Positions 21,085-33,569 are shown, numbered from the stretch's first letter. The stretch is DNA of 64,000 nt from Bubalus kerabau (GCF_029407905.1 NC_073624.1:116994001-117058000), one strand, 5' to 3'. Numbers and translations: made by a program. Notes: a model not told the origin generated them from the sequence alone.

Positions 21085-21900
21085 TCTCTGATAAGTATTG
21101 AGTACCTCTTGAGTACCAGTGTAAACCCCTCAGCTACGGGCTGGTGGTACAAGAATGAACAAAACATGGTTCCTAAGGATTTGGAGTTCAGAAGAAAAGA
21201 CAATGAATACCTGGGACTTACAGTGTGAAAAGGGCCTGCTGCTAAGTCACTTCAGTCGTGTCCGACTCTGTGTGACCCCATAGACGGCAGCCCACCAGGC
21301 TCCCCCGTCCCTGGGATTCTCCAGGCAAGAACACTGGAGTGGGTTGCCATTTCCTTCTCCAATGCATGAAAGTGAAAAGTGAAAAGTGAAAGTGAAGTCG
21401 CTCAGTCGTGTCTGACCCTCAGCGACCCCATGGACTGCAGCCTACCAGGCTCCTCCATCCATGGGATTTTCCAGGCAAGAGTACTGGAGTGGGGTGCCAT
21501 CGCCTTCTCCGGAAAAGGGCCTGACTGATGTGTAATTGGGAGGGACTGGATTAGGTAAGACATTGGAGGAGGTGATGCCTTAGGTGGATTCTGAGAAAAT
21601 GAGTTGGCATGAGTCAAGTGATGGGTGAGGCCAAGGTGGGAGAGAAAGATGTCCTAGGGAAAAGACACAGCATATGGAAAGATGTAGGGAGAGGGACAGA
21701 GGCATATTTGGGAACCTGCAAGCAGTTCAGTATGTTTGGGGCAGACAGAGGGAGAGAGGGGGAGAGCATGAAGATTGGGGTAGAGTTAAGGAAGTTGGGC
21801 TTTATGATGTGGATATTTATATCGATTAAGAATGGGACTGAATTTAGAGAGGGATGAGGGAGCTAGAGAGATGTGGAAGTCATGGACCAGGAAGTCAGGC
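21085..21900 (-). mobile_element. L2 LINE, split by a BOV-A2
   Basis: The left part (21090-21238) is the L2 3' end in reverse ('tattgagtacctcttgag', 'gaatgaacaaaacatggt'). It continues after 21513 with 'ggaacctgcaagcagttcag' and 'gaagttgggctttatgatg', known L2 3' ORF blocks. Confidence 0.7.
21239..21512 (-). mobile_element. BOV-A2 dimeric SINE with TSD
   Basis: Two BovB-derived monomers joined by an AAGTGAAAAG-rich linker. The TSD aaaagggcctg is perfect at 21228-21238 and 21513-21523. It is inserted in the L2. Confidence 0.96.
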
Positions 21901-22188
21901 TGGATGGAAAAGCAGAGGCTGGAGGAGGCTGATCACTTGAAACTGATTCAGAAGAGACTTAGCACACACCTTGGCAGACTTCTCATTGTCCCATGTGTCA
22001 CATCCTGGCCTGCAGTGGATGTGAAATTGTAGAATCACAGATGGGACTTCGTTCACTGGCTTATTATATTCAGCTGTCCATCTTGTCTGAATCAAGGACT
22101 TATAAGAACAGTTTCTGAATCTTGTTTATTGAGAATCTCCTCCACTCATTTTTCTCAAGAGTTAGTCTTTGCTAGAAACTGTGCAGTT

Positions 22189-22220
22189 GTGCTCACTTCA
22201 GCAGCACATACACTAAAATT
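22189..22220 (+). pseudogene. U6 snRNA 5' fragment
   Basis: 32 bases match the U6 snRNA 5' end (gtgctcacttcagcagcaca, then tacactaaaatt) with about three changes. The match stops before the U6 ACAGAG box and Lsm site. It is not expressible as U6: no U6-type distal or proximal promoter elements were noticed and the rest of the RNA is missing. Confidence 0.8.
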
Positions 22221-22954
22221 CAAATTGTGGAGCCAACCCAGCGTGAATTCCTGATAGTAAGAGTAGGTCGAAACTCCTGAGTCACATGAGATCCAGAGGG
22301 TGGTTAGGCAATCAGGACACCTCCGGGTTAGCCGAGGCCTCTGGACGAGAGATGAATGAAGAATCATTTTTGCATCAGAGGCATATGGTGTTTATTTGGG
22401 GAGGGCAATGCCCCAGGATTCAGTAGAACTTTCAGGAGAGCATTGAAGTTCTGGTTATAGAAGGGGAATTACTTGGCACTGCCATATCTTCTAGATGCAG
22501 GGCTGGTGGCTCAGATGCTAAAGAATCTGCCTGCAATGCCAGAGACCCAGGTTTAATCCCTGTGTTGGGAAGATCCCCTGGAGAAGGAAATGGCTACCCA
22601 CTCCAGTATTCTTGTCTGGAGAATTTCATGGACAGAGGATACTGGTGGGCTACAGTCCATGGGGTCGCTAAGAGTTGGACACGACTGAGCAACTAATAAC
22701 TTTCTCCTGAGGCCATATCTTCTAGGGCAGCAAGGGACAGCTTCACAACAGGGTGTCTTTTGCCAATCAAAGCGAAATGCAACACCACAAAGGACCCCCA
22801 GATGATATGCTAAAGGGAATGCAAAGGGTCCCATTTGTGTTTTTACTCCCCGTAACTTATTGCTGATATTGTGTTCCTATTGAATTCCTGTGCTTATCGG
22901 ATGTAGTAATTTGGAGCCTGGTTGGCTAAGTCATGCCTGTTGTATTTGCACAGC
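22221..22954. other. Unassigned, possibly LTR-like, around a Bov-tA
   Basis: 22330-22870 contains 'gtgtttatttggggag' (AATAAA on the minus strand) and CpGs, so it could be a decayed minus-strand LTR. I could not confirm LTR edges. Confidence 0.3.
22495..22711 (+). mobile_element. Bov-tA SINE with TSD
   Basis: The TSD gccatatcttctag is perfect over 14 bp at 22481-22494 and 22712-22725. Head 'gggctggtggctcagatgct'. Confidence 0.96.
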
Positions 22955-23160
22955 TAGCACTTATATGGTGCCCAGTACAATTCTGAGGACTTTCTGTGTT
23001 AACTCATCTAGTTATTTTCTAATCCTATGAGGTAGGTACCATTAATACCATCACCTCCAGTTTGCAGATGAGGAAACTGAGGTGGAATGATCTATCCATT
23101 CACTAGAGTTGAATTTTGAACCCAGGAAGTCTGGCTCTAGAGTCTATGCTTGAAACCTGG
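22955..23160 (-). mobile_element. MIR SINE
   Basis: 'aatcctatgaggtaggtacc', 'gatgaggaaactgaggtgg' and 'cccaggaagtctggctctag' are the minus-strand MIR landmarks. Confidence 0.88.
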
Positions 23161-23194
23161 AGTAAGTCTTAATGTGAAGTAAGGACACCAGGGA

Positions 23195-23330
23195 AGTCTG
23201 TTAAAGTGAAGAATCCAGGCTATTCTCTTGGAGATTCTGATGTGCTATGTCTGGGAGGGGCCTGGTATTTACACCAGTGCCCCATATGCTTATGACGTCG
23301 CTACTCCTCAGACCATGCTTAGGGAGATGC
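23195..23330 (+). mobile_element. MER5A-like hAT element
   Basis: 'ggagattctgatgtgct', 'ggaggggcctggtattta' and 'actcctcagaccatgctt' fit a diverged MER5A. Confidence 0.5.
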
Positions 23331-24114
23331 TTCTCTAAATCAGACATTAGCCTATCTCTTGTTACTGTTGTTAAAACTCTGCTTGAGCCATGATCTGTCC
23401 TACTCTCCCAGTGTACTGGTCAATGCAAAGAAAAAAATAAAGTGAAAATAATGATATATTGCAGATATCTGTGTATCTCTACATCCACCTATAATCCATC
23501 TATCCACCTATAATCCATCTATCTACATATCTTACAATATTGTTTCTGTCTACATAGATAAATCAGTTTAAATGAAACCAGCTGTAAATCAAGGTTTAAA
23601 AATTCTGTGTGATACCAAGTATCTTTTTGAACTGAATTTTCAGCCATTTCTTTCTATGCTGCATAGTCCCATGCAGAAATAAATTTGTGATGACTCCAAG
23701 AGGAGAAAATCCTCTGCACTTTTTAACTGGATCCTTTTGTGATGAAAGGTGTCATTCTTTTATAGTTTTGGCATTGGAATCAGAACTAATGTTTGTTGTT
23801 GTTAGTCTTTTTATAATGGCCTATTAATTCATGTAGCCGTGTTTTGAGAATGTGATCTGACCTATGGCATCTTTCCATTAATTCAGGAATGTCTTGTGTT
23901 TCTTCTGAGTTTTACTCTACTTCTGTTATCTCTCTTTAACTTTTACACTGCTGTGATCAAAAGACGTGCTGTCAGAGTAGACTGAATATTGAAGTCAGTC
24001 AGTTGAAAGACACTATTTAAAACCTCATTTTTCTACCTAAAAGAGGTAAGGTATTACCTGTATTTCAGTCTTACCTTTATGTAAATGTGGGTACTCAGAA
24101 GGCACATGTTTGAA
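23331..24114. other. Unassigned
   Basis: AT-rich, no gene seen. Contains the short ATCCATCT-type tandem listed separately. Confidence 0.5.
23479..23530. repeat. Imperfect tandem repeat
   Basis: 'cacctataatccatctatc' occurs about twice in tandem, then a decayed third unit. Confidence 0.75.
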
Positions 24115-24362
24115 TTTTTTATAGTCTTTAAAAATTTTTATGTTATAATATATTTGGTTTATGTTGTGTTAATTTCAGGTATACAGTACAGTGATTTAGT
24201 TATACATATACATATAGCAATCCTTTTTCAGATTCTTTTCCCATGTAGGTTATTACAGAATACTGAGTTCCCTGTGCTATACAGTAGGTCCTTTCTGATT
24301 ATCTATTTTATGTATAGCAAGGTGTGTATGTTAATACCAGCCTCCTAATTTATCCCTCCCAG
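24115..24362 (-). mobile_element. Artiodactyl L1 3' UTR fragment
   Basis: The order 'tgttgtgttaatttcaggta', 'cagtgatttagttatacat', 'ctgtgctatacagtaggtcc' and 'ctcctaatttatccctccc' is the artiodactyl L1 3' end in minus orientation. Confidence 0.85.
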
Positions 24363-25539
24363 AAGGCACATGTTTTTAGGTTAAGACTGAAATTCACATC
24401 CATTTGACCAAAAAATAAATAAATAAAAGTAGCAAAAAAATTAATCAGAAAGTCATCAGCAATTACACTGAGCTGTCTAAATTGATAAAGGTCCTGGACA
24501 GTCTTGTCCTCTCTTTTAAGGTTGTTGCCTTTGGACCTATAGTGGAGGGCAGCTTTTCTGGATCAACTCCTGCCCACCACTTTAACCGAGTAAGCCAAAT
24601 GATGTGAGAGACAAGAGAGTTGGCTTGGGAAGAAAATGGGGGAAAGGCATGAGACTGGCTAGAGACCAGAGTGAAGACCCAGGAGCAAGGGCAGAAGCGG
24701 TTCAGACTGCTCAGTATGAGCAGTAGTTAGAGCCTGGGGAGGAAGGGGGGGAGTTTCAGTGAATGCCATGTGCGTTCCTATACATACTCTCGTTTTATCC
24801 TCCAGAGGACTCACAATCCCAGTCTTTGCTCAGAAGCATCTTTTTTCCTGACTTTCCCTATGTGACCCTATTCCAGAAAGTTCTGCACTTCTGAGTCTAA
24901 ACATTGTAGAAGGCCACTCAGTTTCTCCCACTTTTCCACTGAAGCTTTGTACTGTCTGGGTAGATTTCACTTAACTAGTCAACTTTCCTGTAAGGATAAA
25001 ATTATTTATTTGTGTCTCCTCCTCATATTGAGGATATGTGGTAGAAGTAAATAATTTTCAAAAAGAAATAACTGACTTCTTCTGGCCAGTATAGAGAGAC
25101 TGGGACCAAATTTACTCTTCACCATGAAACAATGAGGGAAAAATAAAAGTCAAACTATATGAAACAAAATTATGAAGACATTGGAGACCAGGCAAATTCA
25201 GAAAAGTGATATCTGCAGCATGAGGCTCAAACACGATAAGCTCTAAAATTGCTCCAACTTACTGCTCTGAATGAGTTTTCAGGTTGCTGTGTAGGAAAGG
25301 GGAACCCAGATTGGGCCAGTGGACCCTGTGAATTGAGGATATGGAGCTGATAGGCTGTAGAGATAAAGGCAGAGTTTGCAGGGCAGAGTTCTGGAGAGGA
25401 GGAGCTGCAACAGAGAGAGGCTCAGGGGCCTGCTGAGCTTTAAGTTTGAAGCAGAATAGTGATGAGTACATGTGTATGAGAAAACTACTCTTTGGCTTGG
25501 AAAGAACTGTCCAGAAAGATTAGGAGGAGATTTCTAGGA
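24363..25539. other. Unassigned, no gene seen
   Basis: No repeat recognised with confidence. The stretch from 25080 onward may be a more diverged start of the L1M/HAL1 element that follows. Confidence 0.45.
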
Positions 25540-27125
25540 GTTCACAAAACATTGGGAATAGTGCCTGTTCCTGTCAGCCAGGTTGGAAAAACATAATTCA
25601 TGGCACATTGGATAGAATACTTAGATTTTGCCTCAGTCATGGGGAATAATTAACCTAAGACTAAATGCTGCTCTAGTCTTGTCCAATAAATCTCAAAAAT
25701 AGGCCTTGAAAGTATCAGATTGTTTCCAAGTAATATAACTGTGTCTCAGGACTCAAAGATATTTATAAGAATGCAAAAATATCCATCACACAATACATCA
25801 AAATGTCTGGCATCTATTAAGAAGTTAGCAGGCATGCAAAGAAATGGGAAGAAATGACCCATAATGAGGACACCAAAAACAGAATTAGCCTAGGTATTAG
25901 AGTTAGCAGGTAAGGACATTAAAACAGTTATAACTGTGTTTCATTGTCCAATAGCTAGAGGAAAGGTGTTAAGTAGAGACCTGGAAGATAAAAAACCCAA
26001 TTATTTTTGAAATTGCTGAGATGAAAACTATAATGTCTCAGATGAAAAACACACTGTAGTGGGATTAGCAGTGGATAAGAGACTGCAAAACAAAAGATTA
26101 GTGAATTGGAAGACATTACAATAGAAAGAATTCAAAATGAAAGATAAAGACAAAAAGGAATAAAAAAAATAGATAAAGCATCAGTGAGATAAAACAACTA
26201 TGAGGCAGATTTAAGAAACTGGAAAATATGCATCCCTCACCTCTTAGAATAACTAAAATTAAAAAGACTGAGTACGCTAAATATTGGCAGTTTCTTAAAA
26301 GAATGATCCAGTCACTCTACTCCCAGGTATTTGCCCAAGAGAAATGAAGTCACATGATCACAGAAAGGCCTGATGTTCTTAAATGTTCATGGAAGCTGTA
26401 TCTATTGTAGTCCAAGCTGAGAACAATCAAATGTCTGTCAATAGATGAATGAATGATGAATTAATCCATTTTATGGTATATCCTAAAATAAACACTGCTG
26501 CTGCTGCTGCTGCTAAGTAGCTTCAGTCGTGTTCGACTCTGTGCGACCCCAGAGACGGCAGCCCACCAGGCTCCCCCGTCCCTGGGATTCTCCAGGCAAG
26601 AACACTGGAGCGGGTTGCCATTTCCTTCTCCAATGCATGGAAGTGAAAAGTGAAAGTGAAGTCGCTCAGTTGTGTCTGACTTTTAGTTGACCCCATGGAC
26701 TGCAGCCTACCAGGCTCCTCCATCCATGGGATTTGCCAGGCAAGAGTACTGGAGTGGGATGCCATTGTCTTCTCTGAAAATAAACACTACTCATTAATAA
26801 AAAAGGAAAGAAGTTAGGGGAAAAAAGAGTACATGGTGTATGATTTAATTTATTTAAAATTCTAGAAAATTAAAAATAATCTATAGTGACAGAAAGCAGA
26901 CAAGTGAGTGCCTGAATCTAGGGCAAAAGTGAGAGCTGCAGGTAAGGGTGATGGTGAAGGATAAAAGACAAGGGGCATAGGGAACTTCGGGACACTGGAT
27001 ATACTTATAGTCTTGGTTGTACCGATGGCTTTTGGGTGTATACGTATGTCAAAATTTAACAGACTGTACACTTCAAATATGTGTCATTTATTGCATGTCA
27101 CTTATCCATATGATAAAGCTATTTT
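25540..27125 (+). mobile_element. L1M/HAL1 LINE, split by a BOV-A2
   Basis: 25780-26240 matches an ORF1-like HAL1/L1ME region ('gcatgcaaagaaatggga' ... 'agtgaattggaagacatt'). 26290-26490 matches the L1M ORF2 end and 3' UTR. 27030-27120 matches the 3' end ('gtacacttcaaatatgtg'). It is very diverged and not coding. Confidence 0.65.
26497..26776 (-). mobile_element. BOV-A2 dimeric SINE with TSD
   Basis: Starts with about six CTG units, then both monomers. The TSD aaaataaacact is perfect at 26485-26496 and 26777-26788. It is inserted in L1M 3' sequence. Confidence 0.96.
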
Positions 27126-27351
27126 TTAAAATCACCTTTTCCAAGCTATGAACTGTATACTTTATGTAGAAGACTCCATAATCACTTAAAAATAAGATAA
27201 AATGGGAAATGATTTGTCCCTCAATAATTGGTAAGAGAGGCCTTTCCTTCAAATCAAAATCCATGGTCTGGATCCTGGACCATGGGGAGCTGAGGAAGGG
27301 TCAGAGGCATGGTCTCAAGGTTGTACCAGCTTAAGCTGCCCATGAAGTCAG

Positions 27352-27441
27352 TGTGTGTGTGTTAGTCACTCAGTCATGTCTGACTCTTTGCATCTCCAGG
27401 AACTGCAGCCCCGCAGGCCCCTCTGTCCATGGAATTCTCCA
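27352..27441 (-). mobile_element. 5'-truncated Bov SINE
   Basis: A short GT run followed by 'cactcagtcatgtctgactc', ending at 'ccatggaattctcca'. Only the BovB-like tail portion is present. Confidence 0.8.
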
Positions 27442-28297
27442 GTACCCAGGAGGAAATTTCAGGGTCATCGTAAACTGGATGGTCGGAGGGTAGAGAACTA
27501 AGCAAATGTGCCAGGAGTGGGGAAACAAGGACAGAATAGAGAAGAAATGGGGAGTGTTGGGACTCCGAGAGGAACATTAGTCAGGAAGCCACGTGGGCAG
27601 GGCTAGAGTAGAGTCTGAAGCTCAGAGACAGGAAGCCGAGGGGCAGAGGTGAAAAGGGGCAAATGCAGGCACAGGCGAGAGAATGAGCCTGTGGTGAATC
27701 AGCCCTTTTGGATTTCCCCTGGTCAATGTTTCATGAGTTTCACTGGTATTAGGCAAAGTCTAAAAGCAAAAGAAATGCGCTCACTCAACTGTTGTAAGAC
27801 ATTACATAATTAACAGACATCGTTTTCTTGTATGCATTATGGAAATATTCAGGTTGAAACCCTTGATGAATGTGATGTAAAGAAAAGGAATCTACAATTT
27901 GTTTGTTTAAACAAATGTCAGTGCAAGACGGTATTCAGAAAGTGTGTTTTCAGGACTACCACAGGGCTCCATTAAGGAATTTCCATTGGTCTGGGCAATG
28001 AAATAAAAGAGTTTTTATTCTATATATGCCAGATGGCACTTGGCAAAGGTGTGTATTTAGGTATGATATTTTATTAATAATGCTTTATATTTTCATAGCA
28101 TTTTAGAGTTCATAAAATTCTTTCACATGTGTTTTATCTTACTCATGTAGAATGTAGGGATGCCATTTTTTATTAGGATGATTAATTGCTACACTGATAA
28201 AGATTAATGTTATTAATATATACCAAATACTTTGTGAAGTAAATTTCAGGGTAGGCGAAATAATAAGGATTTATTGTGGGCCATTAGGTAGGTTTAG
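27442..28297. other. Unassigned
   Basis: Purine-rich to 27700, then AT-rich. No gene or family recognised. Confidence 0.5.
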
Positions 28298-28570
28298 CAG
28301 AGAAGGCAATGGCACCCCACTCCAATACTCTTGCCTGGAAAATCCCATGAGCAGAGGAGCCTGGTAGGCTGCAGTCTATGGGGTCACTAAAAGTCAGACA
28401 TGACTGAGCGACTTCACTTTCACTTTTCACTTTCATGCATTGGAGAAGGAAATGGCAACCCACTCCAGTGTTCTTGCCTGGAGAATCCCAGGGATGGGGG
28501 AGCCTGGTGGGCTGCCATCTATGGGGTCTCACAGAGTTGGACACGACTGAAGCGACTTAGCAGCAGCAGC
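28298..28570 (+). mobile_element. BOV-A2 dimeric SINE with TSD
   Basis: Plus-orientation dimer ending in CAG repeats. The TSD taggtttag is found at 28289-28297 and 28571-28579. Confidence 0.95.
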
Positions 28571-28639
28571 TAGGTTTAGAAATCATCAAAACTTTCAGTA
28601 AGTAATTTAGAAATAATTGAACCTATACAGCAACCACTA

Positions 28640-28815
28640 GCTATGTATGTTTTCAACTGTGAATTATTAAAATTAGATAAAATTAAATATTCATTCCTTA
28701 GTCATAGTACTCACATTTAATGTGCTGCTCAATATGGCCAGTGGCTTCCATACTGGATAGCACAAATGTGGAACATTTCCTCCTTTGCTGAAGTTCTATT
28801 GGACAGTGCTGATCT
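28640..28815 (+). mobile_element. Old hAT-like DNA transposon fragment
   Basis: 'gccagtggcttccatactgg', 'aacatttcctcctttgctg' and the terminus 'ctattggacagtgctg' match a common mammalian DNA-transposon end. The family name is uncertain. Confidence 0.55.
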
Positions 28816-28859
28816 AGACAAATTCCCTTCTATTTTCAGTGGCTGAAAACACACTTACT

Positions 28860-28995
28860 TGAGTTTAATTGTAGGATTGAGGAATTTGAGATCCAGACGG
28901 GTTAAATGATTTACACAAAGTCACACAAGAAGAGCCTGAAATGAACCCAGACCTCCTGACTTCTGTGCAGGTGATCATTTTAGCACCTCATGTCA
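28860..28995 (-). mobile_element. MIR SINE
   Basis: 'gttaaatgatttacacaaag' and 'aatgaacccagacctcctg' are the minus-strand MIR landmarks. Confidence 0.65.
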
Positions 28996-30974
28996 CCAGA
29001 CTTTAACTGGTATTGTTATCAAGTTGGGTCCCACTGCTCACAGCTCACTTACACTGCTTTCAAAATTCACACACGTTGATAGAAAGGAAAGTTGCCTCTA
29101 ATCAGAATGCCAGCAATCTGGGGGGATGGTGGAGTCGGCATCCCTCCCAAATCCACCCCCTGATTCTGCTCGACCATGAATGTTTTAAAGGGAAGAAGAC
29201 AAGTCATCTCAGTGAATCATCGAGAAGAAGGGTCAGAGTTGTCTCCATCCCTCACTGGGTGTAGGCTCCTGTGGTCTCCCTCTCGATGTTATCTTGTTCA
29301 CACAGTTTGTTTGGGAGATTACTGAATGGGCAGCCAGGGTAGAGACCTGGTCATCTCTTACTTATTTTTCATTTCTGCTTCTTTGATCTACTGAAAGAAT
29401 CAACAAGTTAGGCAAAGTTTTGTGTGATAAAAAGACTTGAAAGGTGTGCCTGGGCCAGAGATGAATACAGACATGGGTGGTGTTTGGTTTAAAAGTTAGT
29501 TACGAAATATAGTTTTGCTGAAGTTACAAGGAAAAGGGCTTTCTGTTGAGGGTGATTTCCTGCAAAGAGCTGTTTCTTACAGTCTGTCTGATCTTAAATA
29601 AGAGAGGGTTGGATATGTTCAAACTGGCAAGTAATCAAGCAATCATTTAATTTTTAAATTTGTATTCTATACTTATTTTTGAACTTAGGCAGAGCTAAAA
29701 AAGACATTTTACTTCAAACAGAACAATGATGTCACACTATAAAGACATGATCCGAAGGAGCTGGGAGCTCACCAATTTCACTGCTCTGTCCCTTTATATA
29801 AGTTCTTGGTCCATCCACTCTACTGCATGCTGGGGCTAGACAGTTTGTTCTTAGGTTAACAGCAAAATTAGCAGAGCTGCCCCCTCTGAAGACATCCCTC
29901 AAGTGCCAGGTGGTAAAGGGCCCAGATTTTCAAAGGTTGCTCAGCAGGGCTTTGAAAATTAAAGCAAGAAAAGATGAGATGTGGGGAAAGTTTTGAAAAG
30001 GTGCACCCTTTCAACTGGGTGAATTCTTGATGAGACAGCAAAGTGAGTCATTGAACAGTAGGTTGTCAATGAAGTTGAGACCCAGACTTTCCCTGGATCA
30101 GCTGCAACACCAATAATTTAACTAACCAAAGAAACCATGGGCGGATCCTTGGTAAACCCCTGGAACTGTTTTTACTAGAGGCTTACACCCCTATTTTTCT
30201 GAAAATAGGTAGAGAAAGGAGTAGATGTATATTGAAGAGTTGCTGATGAAATTCGAGAGCACTTTAAAAATACAACCCATTAGGCAGGGTCGTTTTGAAA
30301 AGTCAATGCTTCACAGCTTCTTTACTGGCCTCAGGGAAAAATGATCGCTTCCACCTTTGAATTTTGGTAAGAGTTGTTTTTCCTGGACCGCTGTTAAATT
30401 TCATCCAGCTTTTGGCAAGAATCGCCTTCCTGGACTCTGCTGGAGTGCTGGCTGACATGTTACATCTTCCACGGAGCAACAACTGTTCTATCAAATTCTG
30501 GGAGAGCAGCCTATTCTTGTTACCAGACGCTAGAGGATGCGTGACATGTCATTAACCTTCAAAACTGGCTCTGCCCATGAGCGTTGTCAACAGATGGTGG
30601 CTCTCATTCTCTTTCTCTCCTCTCCCTGCCTTCCTGCCTCATCCCGAGGGTATCTTCCGGCACAGTATGCTCATTGGTTTCTAAGGGAAACGTGTGTGTG
30701 TGTGTGAAACCATCATTGTGGAATGTGGAACAAGGACTGGAGAAAGGTTTCTTAAACTTATACTTGAGGGTTATAGAAATCAAATGGCAGAATGAGCCAC
30801 CAAAGTTGCTCATATGTGAAGACTGGCCGGTAGTGATGAACTGAACGTCCCTACTGAGCAGCGGGCTGTTGAGAGTCAGGAAAGGATGGCTGGGACACTG
30901 GATGGAAGAGCTAAAAGCCAGCATTGGACGTAGGATTCAGGCCTAACCATTTAATTTTCAGAGCTTTCATTGGA
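28996..30974. other. Unassigned, no gene seen
   Basis: The longest repeat-poor tract of the left half. It has a short (GT)n at 30691-30706. Open frames of 60-106 aa overlap on both strands, but none shows a recognisable domain or start context. Confidence 0.5.
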
Positions 30975-31134
30975 CCGTTTTCTTTCCTTATTTTGGGTTG
31001 TGCTGGGTTGTTATTGCAGAGTGCGGGCTCTCTAGTTATGGCATGTGGGATCTTAGTTCCCCGACCCGGACTCCAGCCTGTATCCCCTGCCTTGGAAGGT
31101 GGATTGTTAACCACTGGACCACGAGTAAGTCCCG
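30975..31134 (-). mobile_element. CHR SINE (cetartiodactyl)
   Basis: Minus orientation: 'gcatgtgggatcttagttcc', 'ctgccttggaaggtgg' and 'ttaaccactggaccacgag' are the CHR tRNA-derived head and body. Confidence 0.85.
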
Positions 31135-31224
31135 CCTTTTTCATTTGCATCAGCAGAAATCAAATAGTAATTAGGACATTAATTATCAACCAACTCAAAA
31201 ACTTCCTTGAAAAGAGGAAGTTAA

Positions 31225-31440
31225 CTGATTAATTCAGCAAATGTGTATAGCATGTTTGCAGAACAGCAAGCACTATGTTAGGCTCTAGGGATAATACAAG
31301 AAAGAAACCAAAGTGCCTGTCTGGAGGAGGAAGACCAGTAAACAGAGGGCTATACTATAGCTCTGATAACTTCCCAGGACATACAGATGAGGAAGGCAGA
31401 GGGCTCCAACCAATGACTCAAGGATGCCAGAGGGCATGAA
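31225..31440 (-). mobile_element. L2 LINE 3' end
   Basis: 'caagcactatgttaggctct' and 'gggataatacaag', then a purine-rich body, fit the reversed L2 3' end. Confidence 0.6.
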
Positions 31441-31739
31441 AGAACAGGTGGTAAATATCTTCCCAAAGCATCAGGGTTATTTGATTGGAAATTTAAACTA
31501 TCTTAAAATAAAACATGGGTTAAAAAGTAGACATAAATTTTCAAATAAATTTCTTTCATTTACCCCAGTTGGTGGTTCATTCTCCATTTTCCTAATAAAG
31601 ATTTATAGGGAAAAGTTTTGAGAACATGGATTAGGACATGATTATCATTATTATCTTTTGTAAAGAAGTCACTGAAGCCCAATAGGCCCTTTAGTGCCGC
31701 TTTGCTCTCAGGGTTAGAGGTATCCAGCGTTACGGTCTT

Positions 31740-31965
31740 TTACATTCATAGAGCATTAAAAGTGCATTCAATGGATTTTGCTCCTCGCAGTAAACCAATG
31801 TGCCATACCAGTGTAAAAGACGAGGAAAGTGAAACTCTGTAAGATTAATTCAAGATTAATTCATTTCAGTGACTTTTCCCAAAGTCACAGAACTATAAAA
31901 TAACAGAACTAGACTTCATCTTGGGTTTTCTGACACTAAATCCATTCTTCTTCCCACTAATACTG
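31740..31965 (-). mobile_element. MIR SINE
   Basis: 'aagacgaggaaagtgaaact', 'cccaaagtcacagaact' and 'aacagaactagacttcat' in MIR order. Contains a small local duplication of 'aagattaattca'. Confidence 0.7.
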
Positions 31966-32915
31966 CCTTTCTTTGCAAATTAAAAATGAAAAGACCTCGG
32001 ACAAGGAGCTTGAGACATTTTTGTGGCTCATATCCATTTCCTTTCCATCTCTTTATGAATGGAGAATGGAATGAGGTGGAGTAGACCTTGAGTAATGCTG
32101 ATATGAAGGTCTTGAGAGGCTGGGTGAGACAGAAGGCTTAATATCCGGGAACTCATAGGAAAAATGGCCTGGAAAGTAACGTAGGGGGAGCTTGGTTAGG
32201 CACAGAGTGTGGTAGTGACAGTTTAGGGATCTGTCAAGAAAGATTTCAAGATCTGTTGGTAGATTTGGGTTCACTGGTTAGGCACCTTTGATGCATAGTT
32301 TAGTCTTTGTTCTCCCATTGATGCCCCTTGACCTTGGATTTGCTGTTTTCACTTTCTCACTCATCAAAACTTAAATACAATTCTATATAAAGTAGCTAAC
32401 ATTGCTGAAATTTTGGAAGAATATTATATCAGGAAAGTCTGTGATTCCCCATCTTAAATTAGGTTATCTGAAAGTGCCATAGGCCCCTCTGATGCTTATT
32501 AAAAAACAAATGAAGCTAAGATACTTATTACTTGCCAATGCTAAATTTCTAATTTGCTTATATGTATATTTCACCTCTGTCTGTCAATATATGAAACAAG
32601 GCATTTGCTTATAATAATTTCAGATTTTACTAAAATCATGAATGATTTGAGATTTAAAATTGTAATAGCTGAGACTAAGAAGTGTAAAGGAAGCTGCAGA
32701 ATGCTGCCAATTATTGTTGGCAGGAAGTGGGATGACTCATCCTGAACATGTGCTTTCATTGCTGGGGACAATGAGGCATGATGAAAATGTGCAGCTTCTT
32801 GAATATTGTGGACATTTTTGTCATTCAGTTTGTAGGAGACCATTGAAATGCAACCAGAGACTAATAAGAATGCCAAGATGACCCAGTGCTTTCTCATGTG
32901 AAAAAACTGATGATA
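31966..32915. other. Unassigned
   Basis: No gene or family recognised. Confidence 0.5.
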
Positions 32916-33047
32916 CTTCTTTGCCCCTATTTTTTGGCCAGGCTGTGTGGCATGTGGGATCTTAGTTTCCCAGCTAGGGATTGAACCCATGCCCCCACAA
33001 GGGCAATTGCAGAGGCTTAACCACGGGACCACCAGAGAAGCGCCTGG
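32916..33047 (-). mobile_element. CHR-2 SINE with TSD
   Basis: Minus-orientation CHR: 'gcatgtgggatcttagtttc', B-box complement 'gggattgaaccc', 'cttaaccacgggaccaccag'. The TSD aaactgatgata is perfect at 32904-32915 and 33048-33059. Confidence 0.93.
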
Positions 33048-33059
33048 AAACTGATGATA

Positions 33060-33389
33060 AACATTGGGGAAAAAACATGGACTGTTTCAACATAATTGAC
33101 ACGTGTGCTGTGGCCTGGAAGAAACTGTGTGATGGATTCCAGGGAAGTAGAGCTGGAGAAATTAATGAATTTAGGAGGGAACTGGAAGTCATGATTCACA
33201 ATGAAGAGGGAGGGAATGGGATTAGTTGTTGGGAAGATGTAAACACAAATGTAGTTTGGTTGCAGGAGGATAGGGACATTTGTGACATTTTCCTAATGTG
33301 ACCCTGATCTGATCTGATGTCTCATCCTGAAAAAATACATGACAAATAGAGAGGAAAAAGGTATTAATTTGGTTTAACCTCCATGAACT
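33060..33389. other. Unassigned
   Basis: No gene seen. A ctgatctgatctgat run at 33304-33318 resembles the BovB terminal repeat, but no BovB body is attached. Confidence 0.45.
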
Positions 33390-33515
33390 GCCCTAGAGTT
33401 ACTGAGAAAGGACTTGGAGACATGTGTGGGGATGGGGCAGTTATATGAGAAATCTCTCTACTTCCACTCAACATTGCTGAAAATCTAAAACTGCTCTAAA
33501 ATTTTTTTTAAAAAG
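33390..33515 (+). mobile_element. L1M 3' end
   Basis: 'tgctgaaaatctaaaactgc', then 'tctaaaattttttttaaaa', is the L1M 3' terminus. The upstream part is diverged. Confidence 0.6.
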
Positions 33516-33569
33516 AAGAATTGAGAGTTGTTGACAAAGCCTGTGTTCTAAGCAATCCTGGTTTGGCCA

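Noticed and set aside
33304..33318. ctgatctgatctgat run resembling a BovB terminus
   Set aside because: No BovB body is attached on either side, so it is treated as chance or a microsatellite.
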